Assembly (NCBI RefSeq): GCF_003346515.1
Contig: NZ_QQNA01000103.1
Coordinates: forward strand, 225 to 64,224
Direction: 5' to 3'
Source of the DNA: Streptomyces corynorhini
GTDB taxonomy: Bacteria; Actinomycetota; Actinomycetes; Streptomycetales; Streptomycetaceae
Length of the DNA: 64,000 nucleotides
Each line of letters begins with the position of its first letter. Positions within the stretch are counted from its first letter, which is position 1. Shown one piece after another: positions 17,076 through 24,965 of this stretch. Made by a program: the position numbers and the translations under genes. The notes under the pieces were generated by a model. It saw only the letters and a program-made list of their open reading frames with translations, had not been told where the DNA came from and searched no databases.

Positions 17076-18080
17076 CTACGACATCAGTCCGAGCCGGGAC
17101 AGGATCTCCGCGGTGGCCCTGTCCTGCTCGGTCAGATAGTCGGCGAAGCGCTCGCCGGTCAGGAACGCGTCGCTCCAGCCGTGTCTGGCCAGCTCCGCCC
17201 GCCAGCGCGCCGAGCGGCGCATCCGGTCCAGCGCCTCGGTCCAGCGCGCGCGCTCGCGGGCGCCGATCCCCGGCGGGGCCACGATCCCCCGCCAGTTGGC
17301 GAAGACCAGATCGATGCCGGACGCCTTCAACGTGGGCACGTCCCTAAGCACACCGACCGGTTCCGTGCTGGTGACCGCGAGGACCCGCAGCTGACCCGCC
17401 GCGACCTGGTCGAGGAACTCCCCGTACCCACTGGCGCCGAACGTCACCCGGCCGTCCATGACGGCCGTCAGCAGCTCACCGCCGCCCTCGTACGCGTGGT
17501 AGTCGACCACCCCGGGATCGAGGCCGACGGCCTTGGCGAGCCGCATGGGCAGCAGATGGTCCGGGCCGCCGGGGGACGAACCACCGCCGACGCTCACCTT
17601 CCCCGGCTCCGCCCGCCACGCCGCCACCAGCTCGCCGATCGAGGTGTACGGGGAATCGCGGGCCACGACGATCGCACCCGCCTCCTCGATCAGCCGGGCG
17701 ATCGGCGTGGTCTGCGCCAGGGTCACCCGCGACCCCGACACATAGGACGCCCCCACGACCCCGAGCCCCATCTGCATGGCCAGCTCGCCGTTGCCCCGCT
17801 CGTCGACCAGGCGCTGAAGACCGACGGTGCCACCGGCGCCCGGCAGGTTGAACACCTGCACACCGGGCGCGATGCCGGTCTCCTCCATCACCCGCGCCAC
17901 CGTCCGCGCGGTGCTGTCGTACCCGCCGCCCGGCGCGTTGGGCGCCATGATCCGCGCCTCGGCCGCCCAGCCCCCGCCGCCGCCCGGCCGGTCCCACGGG
18001 CCGCCCACGCAGCCACCGAGCGTGAGGACCGGCCCGATGACCAGCACACCGAGCAACGCGGTGATCCGAACCGTCACCAT
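17076..18080 (-). CDS. Tripartite tricarboxylate transporter binding protein (TctC/Bug family), orphan
   Basis: 334-aa lipoprotein. ATG 18080 is chosen for the AAGGGG site upstream; 11 more codons are open. The N-terminal signal ends in a lipobox (LTLGGC). The Bug fold is recognisable from IMAPNAPGGGYDSTARTVA, NLPGAGGTVGL near 90 and the GGGSSPGGPDHLL ligand loop. Family members bind citrate or other carboxylates outside the membrane and hand them to TctA/TctB. Neither TctA nor TctB is present here; the nearest permease is GntP-type. It is divergent from the histidine kinase gene, so it may serve as its extracellular co-sensor or be controlled by it. Confidence 0.9.
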   Translation of the reverse strand: MVTVRITALLGVLVIGPVLTLGGCVGGPWDRPGGGGGWAAEARIMAPNAPGGGYDSTARTVARVMEETGIAPGVQVFNLPGAGGTVGLQRLVDERGNGELAMQMGLGVVGASYVSGSRVTLAQTTPIARLIEEAGAIVVARDSPYTSIGELVAAWRAEPGKVSVGGGSSPGGPDHLLPMRLAKAVGLDPGVVDYHAYEGGGELLTAVMDGRVTFGASGYGEFLDQVAAGQLRVLAVTSTEPVGVLRDVPTLKASGIDLVFANWRGIVAPPGIGARERARWTEALDRMRRSARWRAELARHGWSDAFLTGERFADYLTEQDRATAEILSRLGLMS

Positions 18081-18173
18081 CCGCCCCTTTCGTTTCCGTG
18101 CACCCGACGCCATGATGGTCCGACGCGGTGGGCGTCGCCGTGTCCCGTGTGGTCAGAGAAGATTGAGTTCATC

Positions 18174-19919
18174 GTGTGCGCGAGATTCCGCCGGCCGACA
18201 CTGGCGGGTGAGCTGCTCGTCCTCCAACTCGCCATCATCGTGGTGGTCGTGGCGGCCGTCGGCGCGGTCTCGCTGGCACAGTCCGCCGCCACCTTCGACC
18301 GGGTCGAGGGCCGCCGGGTGACGGCGCTCGCCGAGCAGCTGGCCTGGAACCCGCTGGTGCGCGGCAGACTCGGGAAGCCAGGACCGGGCGAGGTGCTCGC
18401 CCCGCTGGTGCACAGTACACAGGCCCAGTCCGGAGTGACATCGGTCAGCGTCGCGGACGCCGAGGGACGGACCGTCGCCTCCACCGACCCCACCCTGGTC
18501 GGCACCCCGCTGCCGCTCGGGGACAGCGCCGTCGCCGCGGGGCGCGGCTGGTCCGGCCATATCCGGATCGACGGCGCCCACGAACTGGCCGCCCGCGCAC
18601 CGGTCCTCGGCGACACCTCGGCCGACCGGGGCCGGCACCTGGGCACGGTGATGATCGGGGTGGCCGCGCCGACGGTGTGGCAGCGGCTGGCCGGAGCCTC
18701 CTCGTACCTCGTCCTGTATCTGGGCATCGCCGTCGGCCTCGGTGTCCTCGGGTCGTGGCTGCTGGCCCGGCGCATCAAACGTCAGACGCTCGGCATGGAG
18801 CCGCGCGAGATCACCGGCCTCGCCGAGCACCGGGAGGCCATGCTCCACGGCATCGCCGAAGGGGTGATCGCGCTCGATCCGGCGCTGCGCGTCACACTGG
18901 TGAACGACATGGGGCGGCGGCTGCTGGAGCTGCCCGAGCGCTGCGTCGGCATGAGCCTGACCGAGCTGGGCATCGAGGACCGCCTCTACGACGTGCTGGC
19001 CGGCAAGCGGGGCGACCCGGGCGCCGATCCCCGGGACGCGAGCGACGAGATCGCCATCCGCGGCGGCCGGGTGCTGGTGATGAACCGGATGACCGTCGTC
19101 AAGGACGGCCGCTCCCTCGGCTCGGTGACCACCCTGCGGGACCGCACCGAACTGGCCAGGCTCGAACGCGAACTGGGCTCCTTCCGCTCCACCACGGAGC
19201 TGCTGCGCGCGCAGGCCCACGAGTTCGCCAATCAGCTGCACATCATCTCCGGGCTGACGCAGATGGACGAGCCGGACGAGGTGTTGCGCTACATCCGGGT
19301 GCTGAGCGGCCACCGCAAGTCGCTGGACCTCCAGGTGACCAGCCGGATCGCCGACACCGCCGTCGCGGCCCTGGTGATGGCCAAGTCGTCACTGGCCGCC
19401 GAGCGCAAGGTGCGGCTGCGGCTCTCGGAACGCACGGCGCTGCCGAGGCTGGCGGCCGCCGACTCCGCCGACGTGGCGACGGTGACCGGCAACCTCGTGG
19501 ACAACGCCATCGACGCCGCCGCCGGGGCCGGACCCGGCGCGGCCGGGGGAGGGGACGAGGCGTGGGTGGAGGTCGAGCTGTGCCACGACGCCTCCGGCGT
19601 GGAGATCGTGGTACGGGACTCGGGGCCGGGGGTGGCGCCCGCGCTGGCGCACGAGGTCTTCGCCCGGGGATTCACCACCAAGGCGGCCCGGGGCGGCGAA
19701 CGCGGCATCGGCCTGGCGCTGACCCGACTGGTCTGTACCCGCAGGGGCGGTGAGGTCGCGGTCGCCAACACCGCCGACGGCGCCGTGTTCACCGCGCACA
19801 TGCCGGTGGGGCGCCCCGACCAGGAGACGGCGCAGACGGCGCGGACGGCGGAGACCTCGAAAACGGCGGAGACCTCGAAAACGGCGGAGACGGCGCAGGC
19901 AGTGTGGACGGTCCGGTGA
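18174..19919 (+). CDS. CitA/DcuS-type sensor histidine kinase
   Basis: 581-aa membrane sensor. GTG 18174 gives a start one turn before the first helix; its ribosome site is weak. Order: helix about 12-36, extracytoplasmic PAS-like domain 40-170 (TSVSVADAEGRTVASTDP), helix about 177-198, cytoplasmic PAS 220-330, then the phospho-acceptor box AQAHEFANQLHIISG with His349, typical of the CitA subfamily, and an HATPase domain (NLVDNAIDAA, DSGPGVAP, GERGIGLALTR). The C-terminal 30 residues are TAETSKTAETSK-type repeats encoded by 18-bp tandem copies. It likely senses citrate or another carboxylate. Its stop overlaps the regulator start. Confidence 0.92.
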   Translation: MCARFRRPTLAGELLVLQLAIIVVVVAAVGAVSLAQSAATFDRVEGRRVTALAEQLAWNPLVRGRLGKPGPGEVLAPLVHSTQAQSGVTSVSVADAEGRTVASTDPTLVGTPLPLGDSAVAAGRGWSGHIRIDGAHELAARAPVLGDTSADRGRHLGTVMIGVAAPTVWQRLAGASSYLVLYLGIAVGLGVLGSWLLARRIKRQTLGMEPREITGLAEHREAMLHGIAEGVIALDPALRVTLVNDMGRRLLELPERCVGMSLTELGIEDRLYDVLAGKRGDPGADPRDASDEIAIRGGRVLVMNRMTVVKDGRSLGSVTTLRDRTELARLERELGSFRSTTELLRAQAHEFANQLHIISGLTQMDEPDEVLRYIRVLSGHRKSLDLQVTSRIADTAVAALVMAKSSLAAERKVRLRLSERTALPRLAAADSADVATVTGNLVDNAIDAAAGAGPGAAGGGDEAWVEVELCHDASGVEIVVRDSGPGVAPALAHEVFARGFTTKAARGGERGIGLALTRLVCTRRGGEVAVANTADGAVFTAHMPVGRPDQETAQTARTAETSKTAETSKTAETAQAVWTVR

Positions 19920-20599
19920 TCGACGTACTCGTGGTCGACGACGACTTCATGGTCTCGCGCATCAACAGAGGCTTCGTCGACCGGTGCGCGGGCTTCCGCG
20001 TCATCGGCGAGGCGAACTCCGGGGAACAGGCGCTCGCCCGGGTCGCGGAACTCGCCCCGGACCTGGTGCTGCTCGACCTGTATCTGCCCGACGTCTTCGG
20101 GCTCGACGTCATCAGCCGCCTCCGGGCGACCGGACACGCCTGCGACATCCTGGTGGTCAGCGCGGCGCGCGAGCTGGACGCGGTGCGCGGGGCCGTGCGC
20201 CACGGGGTCGTCAACTACCTGCTGAAACCCTTCGACTTCGACGACCTGCGGGTCCGGCTCGAACAGTACGCCGCGCGCCGCACGAGCCTGGACAACGCCG
20301 TCATCGGCGACCAGACCGATGTGGACCGGCTGCTGACCAGCGCGGGTACGGCGGTCCCGGCCGCCGCACCCGTCGTACCCAAGGGGATGAGCCCCGAGAC
20401 GGCGGAGCTGGTCACCCGCGCCCTGCGCGCCGCCGAGGGGACCCTGTCCGCCAGCGAGTGCGCCGTCCTCGTCGGGATCTCCCGGGTCAGCGCGCGCCGC
20501 TATCTGGAGCACCTCACCGTCACCGGCAGCGTGGACGTCTCCCTGCGGTACGGCGTGGCCGGCCGCCCGGAGCGCCGCTACCGATGGCTGCCGGTCTAG
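19916..20599 (+). CDS. CitB/DcuR-type response regulator
   Basis: 227-aa transcription regulator. The GTG at 19916 overlaps the kinase stop (GTGA); another GTG at 19904 is possible. The receiver domain has the acidic pocket VVDDD (6-10), phospho-acceptor Asp54 in LVLLDLYLP and Lys in LLKPFDF. The C-terminal HTH (about 165-215) has SASECAVLVGISRVSARRYL, as in CitB-family regulators. Likely targets are the divergent tctC and the gntP gene upstream. The stop codon TAG at 20597-20599 touches the left end of a MITE-like element. Confidence 0.92.
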   Translation: MIDVLVVDDDFMVSRINRGFVDRCAGFRVIGEANSGEQALARVAELAPDLVLLDLYLPDVFGLDVISRLRATGHACDILVVSAARELDAVRGAVRHGVVNYLLKPFDFDDLRVRLEQYAARRTSLDNAVIGDQTDVDRLLTSAGTAVPAAAPVVPKGMSPETAELVTRALRAAEGTLSASECAVLVGISRVSARRYLEHLTVTGSVDVSLRYGVAGRPERRYRWLPV

Positions 20600-20796
20600 G
20601 GTCTTTCGTTTGGATCGTGCCGGGCTCGCGGGCCCTGGTGCCGCGTCTCGCCGCGTTGTCGTCGGTCATCCCCAAGGTCTCGGCTTCGCTCGACCAGGGG
20701 AGACCCCATCCGCTCCGCGTGGGCTCCCTCCTGCGCCTCGCGGTCCACGGCACCAGACCCCGCTCGCTCATCCGGCCTGATCCAAACGAAAGCCCC
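20599..20796. mobile_element. MITE-like element with 17/18-bp terminal inverted repeats
   Basis: Left end GGGTCTTTCGTTTGGATC at 20599-20616 matches the right end at 20779-20796 as an inverted repeat with one mismatch; 14 central pairs are perfect. The interior of about 160 bp has no convincing gene and contains several short GC-rich palindromes. Size, repeats and lack of coding match a non-autonomous miniature element. The left end starts at the last base of the regulator's stop codon. I see no clear target-site duplication. Confidence 0.7.
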
Positions 20797-20837
20797 CAGC
20801 CCTGTCTGCAACGAACGAAGCCCCGGCCGGGCGCTCC

Positions 20838-20888
20838 GACGAACGCGTTCGTCACGTACTTGTTCTTCACGAACATGTTCGCTACCGT
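20838..20888 (+). promoter_or_regulatory. tetR promoter with two palindromic operators
   Basis: GACGAACGCGTTCGTC (20838-20853) is a perfect 16-bp palindrome, and CGAACATGTTCG (20870-20881) a perfect 12-bp palindrome with the same half-site CGAAC; their centres are 30 bp apart. A -35-like TTGTTC (20860-20865) and -10-like TACCGT (20883-20888) are 17 bp apart and bracket the second palindrome. The ATG of tetR at 20895 would then be at or next to the transcription start, meaning a leaderless mRNA. This fits TetR autorepression. Confidence 0.6.
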
Positions 20889-20894
20889 GTCGGT

Positions 20895-21644
20895 ATGGAT
20901 CCACGTACCGCACCGCGCAGCCGCCGGGAGCGCCCCGCCAAACCGGCCCTGAGCCGCGCCGTGATCGTGGCCGCCGCCATGGAGATCACCCGGGCCGAGG
21001 GCCTGCCGAAGGTCACCATGCGCCGCCTGGCGCGTGCACTGGACACCGGCCCGGCCTCGCTCTACGTCTACGTCGCCAACACCGCCGCCCTGCACGCGGC
21101 GATCCTCGACGAGTTCCTGGGCACGGTCGAGGCACCGGCCGAGGGGGAGTGGCACGAGCGGCTGGAAGGGCTGCTCGGCGCGTACACCGCCGTCCTCCTC
21201 GCTCACCCGGGACTGGCCGCGTCCGCGCTGGTGGCACGCCCCGGCGGGCCGCGCTACCTGGCCCTGCTCGAAACGCTGTTGCGGCTGCTGGACGAGGGCG
21301 GGGTGTCCGGCGGGCGGGCCGCGTGGGGCGTCGACGCGCTGCTGCTGCACGCCACCGCGACGGCCGCCGAGCACGCGGGCCGGGACGGCGCCGAAGCCGA
21401 CGCCGACCAGGACGACTGGGACGCCCTGACCCGCGCCGTCGGCGCGGTGGACGGGCGTACCCACCCGCGCATCGCGGCCCTCGGCTCCGCCCTGATGTCC
21501 GGTACGCCCCACGAGCGGCTGGCCTGGGGCTTCCGCACGCTGATCAACGGCATCGCCCACACCCCCGTCCCCATCGAACCTGTCCCCACCGAACCTGTCC
21601 CCACCGAACCCGTCCCCACCGAAACGCCAGGAGCGGCATCATGA
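20895..21644 (+). CDS. TetR-family repressor (TetR class, with TetR_C domain)
   Basis: 249-aa repressor. The HTH is at about 20-60 (VIVAAAMEITRAEGLPKVTM and MRRLARALDTGPASLYVYV), and the ligand-binding part resembles the C-terminal domain of tetracycline-type repressors. The tail (about 222-244) is a VPTEP repeat made from 15-bp DNA copies. It overlaps the TetX-like gene by four bases, so regulator and enzyme form a transcription unit controlled by the two palindromes upstream. The inducer is presumably a compound that the enzyme modifies. Confidence 0.9.
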   Translation: MDPRTAPRSRRERPAKPALSRAVIVAAAMEITRAEGLPKVTMRRLARALDTGPASLYVYVANTAALHAAILDEFLGTVEAPAEGEWHERLEGLLGAYTAVLLAHPGLAASALVARPGGPRYLALLETLLRLLDEGGVSGGRAAWGVDALLLHATATAAEHAGRDGAEADADQDDWDALTRAVGAVDGRTHPRIAALGSALMSGTPHERLAWGFRTLINGIAHTPVPIEPVPTEPVPTEPVPTETPGAAS

Positions 21645-22771
21645 GTACGCACCATCGCATCGCCGTCGTGGGCGCCGGTCTCGGCGGCCTGACACTGGCC
21701 CGGGTCCTGCGCGTCCACGGCATCGAAGCGGCCGTCTACGACCAGGAGACCTCCCGGGACGTCCGCCATCAGGGCGGCATGCTCGACATCCACGAGGAAT
21801 CCGGCCAGGCGGCCCTGAGCGCCGCCGGGCTCCTGGCGGACTTCCGCCCGCTGGTGCTGCCCGGCGGCGAGGCCACACGGGTCCTCGACCGGAACGCCGA
21901 GGTCCGCATGGCCCGGGACGACGACGGCACGGGCGGGCGGCCCGAGGTCGAGCGCGGGCGGCTGCGCGACCTGCTGCTCGACTCGCTGCCCGAAGGCACC
22001 GTCCGCTGGGGGGCCAAGGCCACCGCGGTCCGTACCCTCGACGACGGCCGCCACGAGGTGACCCTCGCCGACGGCAGTGTGTTCACCGCCGACCTGCTGG
22101 TCGGGGCGGACGGCGCCTGGTCCCGGGTGCGCCCGCTGCTCTCCGGCGCGCTCCCCGCGTACACCGGCTTCTCCATGGTCGAGGTGAACCTCCGCGACGC
22201 GGACGCCCGCCACCCCGTCAGCGCCTCGGTCGTCGGCGCCGGCACGCTCTTCGCGCTCGGCGCCGAGCGGGGCCTCCTCGCGCACCGCGAGTCCGACGGC
22301 GGGCTGCACGTCTACGCCACGTTCAAGGTCCCGGAGAACTGGGTCTCCACCCTCGACTTCACCGACACCGCGACCGCCAAGGAGGCCGTGCTCGCGCGCT
22401 TCCCGGACTGGCACCCGAGCCTGCGGGCGCTGGTCGCCGACGCCGACGGCGCGCTCGTCCCGAGGCCGGTCCACGCCCTGCCCGTCGGCCACCGCTGGGA
22501 GCGCGTCCCCGGGGTGACGCTGCTGGGCGACGCCGCCCATCTGATGTCCCCCTTCGCCGGGGAGGGCGCCAACCTCGCGATGATCGACGGGGCCGGTCTC
22601 GGGCTGGCGCTGGCCGCCCACCCCGGCGACACCGAGGGCGCGCTGGCGGCGTACGAGCGGGTGATGTTCGCGCGCTCCGAGGCCGCTGCCGCCGAGTCCG
22701 CGGCCGGTCTCACCCTCTGCTTCGCCGCCGACGCGCCCCGGGGCCTGCTGGAGATGTTCGCGTCGGTGTGA
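21641..22771 (+). CDS. TetX-like FAD-dependent monooxygenase
   Basis: 376-aa class A flavoprotein monooxygenase. ATG 21641 follows AGGAG. FAD motifs are GAGLGGLTLARVL (about 10-22), DG in LLVGADGAWSRVRP, and GDAAHLMSPFAGEGANLAM near 290. The HQGGMLDIHEESGQ segment and PEVERGRLRDLLLDSLP align with the tetracycline destructase TetX and relatives. Such enzymes hydroxylate tetracyclines, anthracyclines or aromatic polyketides. With its own TetR it looks like an inducible detoxification or resistance unit, but a different substrate is possible. It ends five bases from the convergent zinc chaperone gene. Confidence 0.85.
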   Translation: MSTHHRIAVVGAGLGGLTLARVLRVHGIEAAVYDQETSRDVRHQGGMLDIHEESGQAALSAAGLLADFRPLVLPGGEATRVLDRNAEVRMARDDDGTGGRPEVERGRLRDLLLDSLPEGTVRWGAKATAVRTLDDGRHEVTLADGSVFTADLLVGADGAWSRVRPLLSGALPAYTGFSMVEVNLRDADARHPVSASVVGAGTLFALGAERGLLAHRESDGGLHVYATFKVPENWVSTLDFTDTATAKEAVLARFPDWHPSLRALVADADGALVPRPVHALPVGHRWERVPGVTLLGDAAHLMSPFAGEGANLAMIDGAGLGLALAAHPGDTEGALAAYERVMFARSEAAAAESAAGLTLCFAADAPRGLLEMFASV

Positions 22772-22776
22772 GCGCG

Positions 22777-23973
22777 TCAGTGCGCCTTCACGCCGCTCAC
22801 CTCGTTGACGGCCTTCGGCAGGGTCACCGCGGCCGACCGCTCACCGGAGGCGAGATCGATCGCGAACAGCTTCTTGTGCGCGGGATCCGACACGTACGCG
22901 GTGGTGTCCCGTACGAACAGCGCGGGGCGCGGCTGCTGCCAGTCCAGCGGTTCCTGCCACGCGCCGAGGACGGGGATCCTCTTGGTGACCTTGCCCGTCG
23001 TGGGGTCGATGACATGGATCCGGCCGTCGGTCCCGAGGACGAGCGCCTCGCCGTGCGGGCCGCGGGCGAGCGAGCGGAACGTGTAGCTGGTGCCGAGGCC
23101 GACCAGCCGCAGCTTGCCCGTGACCGTGTCGATCAACGACACCTGCTCCGGGCGTTCCAGCTCCGCGTCCTTGTCCTTCTTGTAGTCGCCCAGCACGACC
23201 GGCGACGCGTCGGATCCGGCCTGGTTGCCGATCCTGCCGTACGCGTCGGGGCTCTTGACCTTCGTGATGGCACCGTCGCGGTAGATCAGCACCCCGTTCT
23301 CGCAGCCGATGACCACCGCTTCGTCGCGCGCGGTGGCCTCGCCGTGCACACCGGGGCACTCCTCGCTGCGGGTGATCTCCGCGCGCTTCTTGTCCAGGAC
23401 GGTGATACCGACCCGCTTCTCCTCGGTGCCGAGCGTGGTCACCAACTCCCCGTCGGCCAGCTGGATGGCCACGCCGTGGTGGGCGGAGGCGGAGGTGTAT
23501 GTCTCGGTCGCGGGCTCGGTGTCGCCGAGGTCCTTCGGATCGAAGACGGTGACCTCGCCGGTCCCGTCGGCGAAGAGCACCGTACGGCCGGCGTGGCGGA
23601 CGACGTGGCCCGGCTTGGCGCCCTTGAACTCGACGTCCGTCAGCCGCCCGCCCACCGCGTCCATCACACGGAAGCCCGTGGCGGTGGAGACCATCACATG
23701 GCGGTCGTCGCCCGCCGGGTTGACCCGGTTGAACCCGGACAGCGGTATGTCCTCGGCGAGCTTCAGCGTCGTTCCGTCCAGGACGTACAGCCCGCCGTCG
23801 TACGTGGTGACGACCGGGTCGGCGACCGGCCGCGCCGTCGGGCCCGTCGCGCGGCCCGCCTTGGTGGCCGCAGGCTCCGAGGCCGTGCCGCCGCACGCGG
23901 TCAGCGCCGTGGAGCCCGCCAGCAGCAGGGCGATCGCGGCCGTCGTTCTGGGGCGTGTCATTTTCTTCCTCAT
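22777..23973 (-). CDS. aztD: AztD-like zinc metallochaperone, copy 1
   Basis: 398-aa lipoprotein with a beta-propeller-like body. ATG 23973 follows GGAAGGAAG; the longer frame lacks a site. The signal ends LTACGG, a lipobox. Repeated GxVTVFDPKDL, DGELVTTLGTEE and GRIHVIDPTTGKV blades match AztD, an extracellular chaperone that passes zinc to AztC. It lies 35 bp after aztC and is the last gene of the zinc operon. A second, diverged aztD-like gene lies on the other side of aztC. Expected to be induced when zinc is low through the Zur site at the operon start. Confidence 0.82.
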   Translation of the reverse strand: MRKKMTRPRTTAAIALLLAGSTALTACGGTASEPAATKAGRATGPTARPVADPVVTTYDGGLYVLDGTTLKLAEDIPLSGFNRVNPAGDDRHVMVSTATGFRVMDAVGGRLTDVEFKGAKPGHVVRHAGRTVLFADGTGEVTVFDPKDLGDTEPATETYTSASAHHGVAIQLADGELVTTLGTEEKRVGITVLDKKRAEITRSEECPGVHGEATARDEAVVIGCENGVLIYRDGAITKVKSPDAYGRIGNQAGSDASPVVLGDYKKDKDAELERPEQVSLIDTVTGKLRLVGLGTSYTFRSLARGPHGEALVLGTDGRIHVIDPTTGKVTKRIPVLGAWQEPLDWQQPRPALFVRDTTAYVSDPAHKKLFAIDLASGERSAAVTLPKAVNEVSGVKAH

Positions 23974-24008
23974 GTGTTTCCTTCTTCCTTCGGGTTGCTG
24001 TCGCGGTG

Positions 24009-24965
24009 TCATCCGGTGCTGAGACCCGCGGTGATCGCCGCGGTGTTGGCGCGCATCATTTCCAGATAGGTGGCGGCTCCTTCGCCTTTCGCGGTGAGGG
24101 ACTCGGAGAACAGCGGCACGATGTCCACGTCGATGCCGCTTTCACGTCTGAGTACCTGGGCCAGCCGGTCCGGCTGCGAGGCATCGGCGAAGACCGCGGT
24201 GACACCCGCCTTCTCGATGGCGTCGGCCAGAGATTTCAGATCCGACGCGCTCGGCGATGCCAGGGTGGTTCCGCTCGGGATGACGGCACCGACGATCCGG
24301 AAGCCGAAGCGCTGCGCCAGATAGCCGAAGACATGGTGATTGGTGACCAGTTGGCGCTTCCGGGGCGGTATCCGGCCGAACTCCTCCTCCATCCGGACGG
24401 TGAGTTCGCCGATCTTCGCGGAGTAGGCGTCCGCGTTCTTGCCGACGGCCGACGCGTCGACCCCCGGGACGTGCTCGACGACCTGTCCTGCGATGAGGTC
24501 CACGGCCTTGGCGACCCGTTCCGGATCGGTCCAGAAATGCGGGTCCAGGGCGTCGGCGCTCTCGCCCGGCCCGTACCCGAGCGGATCGACACCCTCGGCG
24601 ACGGCCAGCGTGGCGACGCCCGCCGCCCGCGCCGCCTCCACCGGGCGCAGCACGTTCTCCTCCAGGCCCAGGCCGTTGTACACGACCAGGTCGGCCCGCT
24701 CCAAGGAGGCGGCCTGGGGCGCGGAGATGCCGAAGGAGTGCGGATCGGCGTGGGGCCGCATCAACACCGTCACCTCGGCCTCGTCACCGACGATGTTCCG
24801 GGTGATGTCACCGAGGATGTTGGTGGTGACCACCACCCGGGGGCGGCCGTGGCTCTCCCCGGCGCAGCCGCTGATGCCCAGGAGGAGCAGCAGACAGAGC
24901 AGCGGCGTCAGCCAGGGCCGGGCGGGCGCGGATCCGGGCGGCGCGGTTCGGCGCGGGTGCGTCAT
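24009..24965 (-). CDS. aztC: Zinc ABC transporter substrate-binding lipoprotein AztC
   Basis: 318-aa cluster A-I binding protein. Signal with lipobox (LLGISGC), then VVVTTNILGDITRNIVGDEA. Zinc ligands expected for AztC/ZnuA are visible: His in PHADPHSFG, His in LDPHFWTDP, His in VTNHHVFGYLAQRFGF and Asp in VFADASQPD. There is no long His-rich loop, as in AztC systems where AztD supplies zinc. It overlaps the upstream aztD-like gene by four bases (ATGA). It acts on the outer face of the membrane and delivers Zn2+ to AztB. Confidence 0.9.
   Translation of the reverse strand: MTHPRRTAPPGSAPARPWLTPLLCLLLLLGISGCAGESHGRPRVVVTTNILGDITRNIVGDEAEVTVLMRPHADPHSFGISAPQAASLERADLVVYNGLGLEENVLRPVEAARAAGVATLAVAEGVDPLGYGPGESADALDPHFWTDPERVAKAVDLIAGQVVEHVPGVDASAVGKNADAYSAKIGELTVRMEEEFGRIPPRKRQLVTNHHVFGYLAQRFGFRIVGAVIPSGTTLASPSASDLKSLADAIEKAGVTAVFADASQPDRLAQVLRRESGIDVDIVPLFSESLTAKGEGAATYLEMMRANTAAITAGLSTG

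Noticed and set aside
17181..18173. Extension of the histidine kinase frame by 331 codons
   Set aside because: The extension is antisense to tctC and low complexity. The membrane sensor starts naturally at 18174.
19840..19900. 18-bp repeats at the end of the kinase gene as a regulatory site
   Set aside because: They are in frame and encode TAETSK repeats, so slippage within coding DNA explains them.
22768..24069. 433-codon plus-strand frame opposite aztD
   Set aside because: It is antisense to a gene with a signal peptide, lipobox and clear family match; the translation shows no motif.
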